From Pseudomonadota bacterium (GTDB lineage Bacteria; Desulfobacterota; Desulfobulbia; Desulfobulbales; JAGXFP01): 19,159 bases of DNA. The notes beneath the pieces are model-generated. The model was not told the DNA's origin. It did not search any database and saw only the letters and a program-made list of their open reading frames with translations. The translations under genes and the position numbers were made by a program. The stretch covers positions 1-19,159 of the forward strand of contig DAOVJK010000020.1 of the NCBI GenBank assembly GCA_030673265.1, in the 5' to 3' direction. Shown here piece after piece: positions 13,452 through 19,159 of this stretch; within the stretch, counting starts at the first letter, position 1; the number at the start of each line of letters is the position of its first letter.

Positions 13452-13512
13452 TTTTCGTTAACGGATTTTTTAGCCCTTGACAAGGGGAGGCCTTCTAAGT
13501 GTTATGTGATTT
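13452..13512. repeat. Diverged direct repeat, copy B
   Basis: The non-coding copy of the segment at 12916-12975, in the same orientation, sharing CGTTAACGAAAA, AAAAATC, CTTGTC and TTAGAAGG blocks (minus-strand reading). The rest of the 285-nt spacer 13366-13650 holds nothing I can name. Confidence 0.6.
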
Positions 13513-13650
13513 CTAGCGCTTAAGTTGATTTCGGTCAAGTCTGTGTAACATAGTTGTTCTTCAAAGTTGAAGCTAAGGTAGATATCGCAACCAGTATAGA
13601 CAGTTTAAGAGTTATTACTCTGATCCATTTTTTTGCGTTGTCATATCTAT

Positions 13651-14142
13651 TCAATCACCAGAGTCTGGCATAACCTTCACTTTTATACCCCTGTCTTCAG
13701 TATCTGACTTTGCCGAAAACCGCATATCCTCAGACAGTTTATCTGAATCGACTTCTTTGATCTCGTGTGGAAACGTGTATTTATTCCCAGTGAACAACCA
13801 GGCAACGCCGACTTTTTTTGCTTTGAGGTAGCATCTTTCCCCTCCGAAAACTATTCCCGGCTCACGAAACGGAATAAGACTCCGCCCCGTTTCACAATCA
13901 ATACTTGCGACGCTCCGATCAGAAGATATTATTCCAGGATAATAGCCCCACCATCCTGGGAAACCATTGCCAACAGCGAGCACTTCGCGTTTTTCTCCGA
14001 CCTTAAGCACAATAACAGGATTGTCCGAGTCGGGATCAAGCAGAGACTTGTAACTGTTTCGTGAACCAGTACAACCTGACAAAGATAGTACTGATACGGA
14101 ACACAGTACTAATAAATACTTTACTCTCATCATGTGACTCAT
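13651..14142 (-). CDS. Putative lipoprotein with a BIG2-like Ig-fold pattern
   Basis: A 163-residue predicted lipoprotein. The signal peptide is MRVKYLLVLCSVSVLSLSGC with lipobox LSGC (Cys24). The following region has the pattern of a bacterial Ig-like (BIG2) domain: VLKVGEKREVLAVGNG, then ISSDRSVASID, then LKAKKVGVAWLF. Cys83 and Cys104 could form a disulfide, fitting an exported location. The C-terminus is acidic and polar. The start may be the first Met (14142) or the Met-Met at residues 4-5; neither has a strong RBS. The Ig-like call is inferred from pattern alone; partner and function are unknown. Confidence 0.65.
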   Translation of the reverse strand: MSHMMRVKYLLVLCSVSVLSLSGCTGSRNSYKSLLDPDSDNPVIVLKVGEKREVLAVGNGFPGWWGYYPGIISSDRSVASIDCETGRSLIPFREPGIVFGGERCYLKAKKVGVAWLFTGNKYTFPHEIKEVDSDKLSEDMRFSAKSDTEDRGIKVKVMPDSGD

Positions 14143-14493
14143 TTGTTTCAGGAATAAGTGGCGGCGGATCAGACTTTATATTTTTAAATAAAGAAAAGTT
14201 TCAGCTGATCCAAATTAGCAAAAACGGTGTTCTGACCCCGGTTTTTTGAGTGTCCACTTTTCGTGGGTAGCTTCGAAACATAACCATTGATTAACAGGCA
14301 CTTTGCCCTGCTAAGTAGATATTCACGGTGTTTTCAGGCATTTTTGCCCCTCAGGTAAGCGAGAGACTCCGAGGGGGTACTGAAAAGAGTGCCCTGCTTG
14401 TGATATTTTGATATTTCAACTGCCAATATCAGGCGATTTTAAACAGGTATCCCCTTTATCTTGCAAGATTCCGGCATTAGCAGCAGACATCCC
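14143..14493. other. Gene-free stretch with several hairpins
   Basis: No gene is supported. The stretch holds a 7-bp inverted repeat GGATCAG/CTGATCC (14166-14172 and 14205-14211) just before the lipoprotein start, a short GGCA-TTTT-TGCC hairpin (14337-14348), and CCCCTC/GAGGGG arms (14347-14352 and 14371-14376). The density of small hairpins and the repetitive GTTTTTTGAGTGTCC-type text could be remnants of a mobile element, but no element could be named. Confidence 0.5.
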
Positions 14494-15186
14494 CTATAGG
14501 ATTACCGTCTTTTTAATATAATGGACTACCTCATCCGGATCATCGATAACGTTGAACAGAAAGAGATCGTCCTTACTGACAGTACCTCTTTTTTTCAACA
14601 ACTCCTCTTCTATCCATTCTACCAGGCCGCCCCAGAACTCGCTACAGACCATAATAACCGGAAAGGGCTTAATCCTACGCGTTTGCATCAGGGTCAGGGC
14701 CTCGAAAAGTTCGTCCAGGGTTCCGAAGCCGCCCGGCATACAGATAAAGGCCATGGCGTACTTAAGGAACATGACCTTACGGACAAAGAAATACTTAAAA
14801 TCAAGCGGCATATTGGCGTATTGATTGGGCTGCTGCTCAAAAGGCAGAGTAATATTGAGACCGATGGAAATTCCGTCAGCCCTGGTCGCACCTTTATTGG
14901 CCGCCTCCATGATCCCCGGTCCGCCGCCGGTCAGGATCGGATACCCGGCCTTAGCCAGTTTATTGGCGATTTCAACGGTCATCTCGTAACAGGGGTCATC
15001 CTCTTTGGTTCGGGCCGAACCGAAAAACGATACCGCCGGATGGGGTAGCGCCGACAAGGTATCGAAGCCGTCAACAAATTCCGACATGATCTTGAACAGC
15101 CGCCAGGAATCGCCGACATTAAAATAATCAAGGCCGTACTGGTTACTATCATCGTTAAGTTTTGGTAATGGACACTTGGGAACCAT
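14494..15186 (-). CDS. LOG-family nucleotide hydrolase (TIGR00730-type)
   Basis: A 230-residue Rossmann-fold protein of the LOG (Lonely Guy) type. Both signature motifs are intact: GGGPGIMEAAN at 87-97 and PGGFGTLDE at 151-159; the FFVRKVMF segment (133-140) also fits. Such proteins are often mislabelled lysine decarboxylase; characterised members hydrolyse nucleoside 5'-monophosphates, including cytokinin riboside monophosphates, to base and ribose 5-phosphate. The AGGAG RBS lies 5 nt before the ATG. It stands apart from its neighbours (about 180 nt after the TPR gene's end), so no operon partner is evident. The physiological substrate cannot be inferred from sequence. Confidence 0.92.
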   Translation of the reverse strand: MVPKCPLPKLNDDSNQYGLDYFNVGDSWRLFKIMSEFVDGFDTLSALPHPAVSFFGSARTKEDDPCYEMTVEIANKLAKAGYPILTGGGPGIMEAANKGATRADGISIGLNITLPFEQQPNQYANMPLDFKYFFVRKVMFLKYAMAFICMPGGFGTLDELFEALTLMQTRRIKPFPVIMVCSEFWGGLVEWIEEELLKKRGTVSKDDLFLFNVIDDPDEVVHYIKKTVIL

Positions 15187-15367
15187 ATATTCTCCTTCGA
15201 TTTAGGAATTTTTGTATCTCTACTTTCCCGACCCTGCTAACCTACTGAAACAAAAAGCATTTTCCAGTCTGCCGACAGCTCATGCAAATATGCACCCAGA
15301 ACTCACTGGGCAGAAGCCAAGAGGAAACTACCCATTCTAAATTCTGGCTACTGTCTTCCTGCCAAAA

Positions 15368-17449
15368 TCACGCAACACCCTGCTTCGCTTCAGTCAATTT
15401 CTCCAGCTTTTCTGCCATTCGCTCGGCCAACCGCACTTTACCGGTCTCCCGGTAAATCTTTTCCAGCAGAACGGCGGCTTCTATATTATGGCGGTTAAGC
15501 CGCAGACTTCCTTGCAGATTGATAATAGCTTCCTGCTTATCACCCTGCCGGTCCAGAACCTGACCTAGACGGTACAGGTTATCCCACTTTGAATCGTCAA
15601 GCTCCACCGCTTCCCGGCAAAAGGCCAGGGCAATATCACTCCCCTGCCCCTCAACTTCATAAAGCTCGCCGAGCAGACTAAGGGCCCGACTGTCCTGGGG
15701 ATTAAAGGCACAGGCCTGCTGAAGACATTCCATGGCCTTTCGATTCTCGCCACGGTTACGCCAGGCCTCTCCCAGACAGCGCCGAGCGGCGGCGTCCTCC
15801 CAATCTTCCCGTTTAGCTTGCTCCGCATCGTCGACAGCCAGCAACTCGATCACCTTTTCATATTGGCCGGAGCGGCAATAGAGCTCGGCCAGCTGCAGGA
15901 TCAGATCAAAGATCCGGTCATCGACGGCCAGGGCCTTCTCGAAAAAATCGACCGCCAGATCATCCCGATCACAGGTCAGCCAGGCCGAGCCGAGGTTAAA
16001 TAAGGCCATGTAATTGTCGGCCTCAACGGTCAGGGTTTTATCAAAACAGCCGATTGCTGTTTTAAGCCGGTTCAACCGGACATAGGCCACGCCCAGGCTA
16101 TTAAGCAGATTGACATTCCGGGGGTCAAGTTCCAGGCCAAGCAGATACTCCCGCACCGCCCCATTCATATCGCCTTCGTTATAATAAACATCACCACTGA
16201 TGTTCAGGGAGACCCCATCAAACGGGGTAATCGTGGCCGGGCCAAAAAACGAAGCGTGCTGCAGGGCCTTGCGGGCGTTAACAACTACCGCCGATCTTTT
16301 GAAACCGGCACAAGGAAAAGCGGCAAGTCCGGCCGAAAAAGTCCAATCGTGCGCCTTGCTGATCTTGTCCTGCAAACCCTGGAGGAGCGATAAGGCCGCA
16401 GCCTGATCATAATCGGCCAGGAGCAGATAAACTCCACCGTCTTGCCGCTCAAGGAGTCGGCTCCCTTCGCCAAGATGGGGCTTAAGAATATCGCGTAAAT
16501 TAATGCCGTTCTGATCGGCTTGCAGGGCCGCGACCCAAAATTTATCCTGATGACGCCACAGGTTACGGAAACGATTCAACTCGGCCGGAACCAGGGATCG
16601 GAAGGGATGACAACCAAGTTCGGCTTCGTCGAGATATGCGGCTTTGGCAAAAGGGCCGCGTTGCCGGGCCAGAACAATCGCCTGCCAGCCCCTGTCCATC
16701 AACTCGGTAAAGCCCGAATTATCCTGGCCATCCACCCAGACCTGGCCCATCTGGGCCCGATCCAGACCTTCCCGCTGTAAGCGATAGAGGATCACATCGG
16801 CCATGGTGCGAACCTCGCCGGCCGTAGCCCCCTGCCACAACATGGCAAAGACCCCGGAACCCAGATGAAAGACCGGCATATCCCGACCTGCTATCGAATC
16901 GAGCGCTCCGGCAACCCTTTTAAGATAGGCATGGGCATGGGCGGCATCACGGGCCCGGGGATATATCTCCAGGAGGACCATGACAAAGTCAGCCCCCTTC
17001 GCCAGGCTATTCTGGAGATTTTCCCGCCAGAGGACCGAATTAAACAGGGTGGTCAGGGGATCAACCGCCCGGGCCTGCAGAGCCAGAAAGTCAGAGGTCA
17101 TCGTCCGACTGTGATCAAGCAGGGCCTTGATTGTATATTTTTCGTAAAGATCCGGGTTGCCGCCTTCCAGAATGGCTATGCCATACAATTTATCCTCAAC
17201 AAATAAAGGCAGAAAGAGGCGGGGCGCGAGACTGACAACAACCGGTTTACCGTTCTGCCGGACCAGGGCCAGCACATCGCGGCTCTCTGCGGACAATCCT
17301 GCCTCAAAGTCATCATCCACTTCGGCGCCAACCAGTTCAGCGTGCTGACAGGGAAGATGCTGCCGGGCAATATCACTGAAAAAATCCCGAAAGACCAGGG
17401 GCTCGGTTGATCCCGGCTCGGTACCAGCCCAGTTAAAAGGTGAACCCAT
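15368..17449 (-). CDS. Degenerate GGDEF-like domains fused to TPR repeats
   Basis: A 693-residue cytoplasmic-looking protein without a signal peptide. Residues ~1-125 resemble a GAF-like sensor (APRLFLPLFVEDKLYGIAIL). Residues ~128-270 start DPLTTLFNSVLWRENL, like the opening of a GGDEF domain, but no GGDEF active-site motif follows. A second degenerate copy spans ~300-412 (DGGVYLLLADYDQAAAL, FSAGLAAFP, ARKALQHA). From ~416 to the end are about seven TPR repeats (NLLNSLGVAYVRLNRLKTAI, YMALFNLGSAWL, SRALSLLGELYEVEGQ). It is thus probably a scaffold or sensor without cyclase activity. Its ATG overlaps the selA stop by one base (TGATG), suggesting translational coupling with selA. The function is unknown; the family boundaries are from reading alone. 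Confidence 0.75.
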   Translation of the reverse strand: MGSPFNWAGTEPGSTEPLVFRDFFSDIARQHLPCQHAELVGAEVDDDFEAGLSAESRDVLALVRQNGKPVVVSLAPRLFLPLFVEDKLYGIAILEGGNPDLYEKYTIKALLDHSRTMTSDFLALQARAVDPLTTLFNSVLWRENLQNSLAKGADFVMVLLEIYPRARDAAHAHAYLKRVAGALDSIAGRDMPVFHLGSGVFAMLWQGATAGEVRTMADVILYRLQREGLDRAQMGQVWVDGQDNSGFTELMDRGWQAIVLARQRGPFAKAAYLDEAELGCHPFRSLVPAELNRFRNLWRHQDKFWVAALQADQNGINLRDILKPHLGEGSRLLERQDGGVYLLLADYDQAAALSLLQGLQDKISKAHDWTFSAGLAAFPCAGFKRSAVVVNARKALQHASFFGPATITPFDGVSLNISGDVYYNEGDMNGAVREYLLGLELDPRNVNLLNSLGVAYVRLNRLKTAIGCFDKTLTVEADNYMALFNLGSAWLTCDRDDLAVDFFEKALAVDDRIFDLILQLAELYCRSGQYEKVIELLAVDDAEQAKREDWEDAAARRCLGEAWRNRGENRKAMECLQQACAFNPQDSRALSLLGELYEVEGQGSDIALAFCREAVELDDSKWDNLYRLGQVLDRQGDKQEAIINLQGSLRLNRHNIEAAVLLEKIYRETGKVRLAERMAEKLEKLTEAKQGVA

Positions 17450-18876
17450 CAGACAGCTCCGAAAACTTGCAGAATCAGGTCGGCCAGGGGCACTATCTCT
17501 CGATCAGCGACGGTCCGCATATCCAGCAGGAAGAGATCATTTTCAATCCGGCCGATTACCGGCACCTCGCCTTTACGAAGCAGTTCTTCCAACTCATTGA
17601 CCGAAATATTCTCGGGCTGCAAAGCCACCGCCGTGGTGGGCAGATCCTGTTCGGGCATCGCGCCGCCGCCGACCCGCGAGTCGGTTTTGAGCATCGTCAC
17701 CCGGCAGCTGCCAGCCAGAGCTTTCTTGATCCGCCGCGACAACCGTCTGGCCCTGGCAGCCAGCAGCTCTTTGGGCACGCTAAGCATCGCCAGGGTCGGT
17801 ATTTTGGCCAGAGCGACTTCCTCATCGTAGTAAAGTCGCAGAACTGCTTCAAGTCCGGCCAGGGTAAATTTGTCAATCCGCAGGGCCCGGGTCATCGGGT
17901 TGCTCTTGATCCGGTCGATAATCTCGCGGCGCCCCAGAATGATCCCGGCCTGGGGACCGCCCAGCAGCTTATCGCCGCTAAAGGTAACCACATCCGCCCC
18001 GGCCTTGACCACCTCACCAACGGTGGGCTCTTTCATCAAACCGAAGCGGGAGAGATCAAGCAGACTACCGCTGCCCAGCCCCTCCATAACCGGCAGATCG
18101 TGGCGTGCGGCCAGCTCGACCATTTCAGGCAAAGGCACCTCGGAGCAGAAACCGATCATCCGGTAATTACTGGTATGGACCTTAAGGAGCAGCGCGGTTT
18201 CTGCAGTGATGGCCCCTTCGTAATCACGGAGATGGGTGCGGTTGGTGGCGCCGACCTCAACCAGGGTGGCGCCGCTTCTGGTCATTACATCGGGGATCCG
18301 GAAAGAACCGCCAATCTCAACCAGTTGCCCGCGGGAGACAATAACTTCGCGCCCCTTGGCCAGGGTATCGAGGCACAACAAGACCGCCGCAGCATTATTA
18401 TTAACCACCAGACCGGCCTCGGCGCCGGTCAATTCGCAGAGGATCTCCTCCACCAGACTGTAGCGGCTGCCCCGCTTACCGGTGTTAAGATCAAACTCCA
18501 GATTGGAATAACCGCCGCCAACCCGAGCGATCATCGCCATCGCTTCATCGGGCAGCACCGACCGCCCCAGATTGGTATGAATCACCACCCCGGTGCCGTT
18601 AATCACCCCGCAGAAATTAGGCGCGGTTCTCGCTTTAAAACGATCCTGGAACAGCCGATGCAGGCCCGCGAGGCCAAGTTCCTTTTTGGCCGTGAGGCGC
18701 CCGGCCAGAATCGCCTCCCGGCAATGATCCAGAACCTCGCGCACCGAGATTTTGGCCTGGTGACCGATATCATGGCCCTGCTCTTCAAGCCAGCCGAGAA
18801 ATTCATCAACCTTGGGAATCTCCCGGAGAAGCTTCTGGGCGGCTGCGGAGGGAACTTTTTTAGTTTTCGATGTCAT
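17449..18876 (-). CDS. selA: L-seryl-tRNA(Sec) selenium transferase
   Basis: SelA is a PLP enzyme that converts Ser-tRNA(Sec) to Sec-tRNA(Sec) using selenophosphate. The 475-residue length is normal. Visible marks are VINGTGVVIHTNLGRSVL at about 91-108, GGYSNLEFDLNTGKRGSR, EVGATNRTHLRDYE, KVHTSNYRMIGF, and the PLP lysine Lys303 in FSGDKLLGGPQAG. The organism therefore makes selenoproteins. The usual partner selB (the Sec-specific elongation factor) does not follow; instead the stop overlaps the start of a TPR protein. The start at 18876 has a moderate GGGA RBS. A consensus TTGACA lies upstream on the same strand (18956-18951), with a poor -10. Confidence 0.96.
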   Translation of the reverse strand: MTSKTKKVPSAAAQKLLREIPKVDEFLGWLEEQGHDIGHQAKISVREVLDHCREAILAGRLTAKKELGLAGLHRLFQDRFKARTAPNFCGVINGTGVVIHTNLGRSVLPDEAMAMIARVGGGYSNLEFDLNTGKRGSRYSLVEEILCELTGAEAGLVVNNNAAAVLLCLDTLAKGREVIVSRGQLVEIGGSFRIPDVMTRSGATLVEVGATNRTHLRDYEGAITAETALLLKVHTSNYRMIGFCSEVPLPEMVELAARHDLPVMEGLGSGSLLDLSRFGLMKEPTVGEVVKAGADVVTFSGDKLLGGPQAGIILGRREIIDRIKSNPMTRALRIDKFTLAGLEAVLRLYYDEEVALAKIPTLAMLSVPKELLAARARRLSRRIKKALAGSCRVTMLKTDSRVGGGAMPEQDLPTTAVALQPENISVNELEELLRKGEVPVIGRIENDLFLLDMRTVADREIVPLADLILQVFGAV

Positions 18877-18927
18877 CTGATGTCCCGGGACGATAATTTA
18901 TTAAAATCGCTCATAACCACCCGAAAA

Positions 18928-18956
18928 TACTTACCGTTTTTACCAATAACTGTCAA
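18928..18956 (-). promoter_or_regulatory. Possible promoter of selA
   Basis: TTGACA (18956-18951, minus strand) is followed after 17 nt by TAAGTA (18933-18928), a poor -10. The -35 is consensus and the location, about 50 nt before the start, is sensible, but the weak -10 limits confidence. The rest of 18957-19159 holds no gene I can support. Confidence 0.35.
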
Positions 18957-19159
18957 GAATGCAGCTTAGCCCACATATTTCATGAGTATTTTTGAAAAGT
19001 CATTTTAACTGATTGTACTTGTGTGTTAAATCTTTGGTTTGTTGTGGAATATCAAGGTCACAGTTTGTACCAAATGAAATACATGGTTTGTTTTTCAGAT
19101 AGCGCAGACTTCGAAACTACTCACCCTGCGGGCCAGCCGATATATCCGTATAGCACCCC

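Noticed and set aside
14521..15048. 175-codon plus-strand open frame opposite the LOG gene
   Set aside because: The minus-strand LOG gene has both signature motifs and a good RBS; the plus frame has neither.
17440..18969. 509-codon plus-strand open frame opposite selA
   Set aside because: It is antisense to a clear SelA with all motifs, is rich in Gln/His/Gly/Pro as expected for an antisense shadow of GC-rich coding DNA, and resembles no family.
1..19159. CRISPR array, integrase/att site or prophage
   Set aside because: No regularly spaced repeats, cas genes, integrase or phage structural genes were seen. The tRNA-Ser 3' ends are intact and no duplicated tRNA end was found nearby.

Overview
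The window looks like a chromosome segment of an anaerobic, sulfur-metabolising bacterium, probably Desulfobacterota (a deltaproteobacterium). This is inferred from the gene content: selenocysteine synthesis (selA), a protein-thiocarboxylate homocysteine cluster, arsenite export, type IV pilin-like genes, and a -24/-12 (sigma-54) promoter. No rRNA or other species-level marker is present, so the assignment is tentative.

Layout. (1) 2-2304, plus strand: the 3' end of a hemW-like radical SAM gene, then a complete radA. (2) 2305-2871: a gene-free stretch with a near-perfect sigma-54 promoter (2713-2729) and, about 35 nt past the predicted start, a strong intrinsic terminator (2773-2809). Together they suggest a roughly 70-nt small RNA with two copies of a C-rich motif. 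(3) 2872-3063: two tRNA-Ser genes (UGA and GCU anticodons), both with encoded CCA. (4) 3064-3950: a decayed stretch with an IS1380-type transposase remnant. (5) 3951-6532, minus strand: a four-gene type IV pilus-like operon (pilin, atypical pilin-like protein, short PilC/GspF, second pilin). (6) 6941-9865, minus strand: a tight five-gene operon of sulfur carrier, MetY-like sulfhydrylase, E1-like adenylating enzyme, JAMM protease and TusA/SirA-like protein. It matches the protein-thiocarboxylate route to homocysteine known from Wolinella (HcyS/HcyF/HcyD with MetY). (7) 10125-12293, minus strand: ACR3 arsenite exporter and an aquaglyceroporin, in the same reading frame and separated by one UGA plus 45 open codons holding two strong hairpins. 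(8) 12423-14142, minus strand: two lipoproteins and a small SpoIIAA/STAS-like protein, none with a clear function; a diverged ~60-bp direct repeat lies here. (9) 14494-15186: a LOG-family nucleotide hydrolase. (10) 15368-18876, minus strand: selA overlapping by one base a large protein with degenerate GGDEF-like domains and TPRs.

How the genes work together. The clearest pathway is cluster 6. The TusA-like protein probably relays sulfur, HcyF-like adenylates the carrier C-terminus, MetY transfers the thiocarboxylate sulfur to an activated homoserine, and the JAMM protease trims the carrier tail and/or releases product. The best candidate for something undescribed is the sigma-54 small-RNA locus at about 2561-2812. 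The atypical pilin, the aquaporin-UGA-ACR3 arrangement and the selA-TPR coupling are secondary points of interest.
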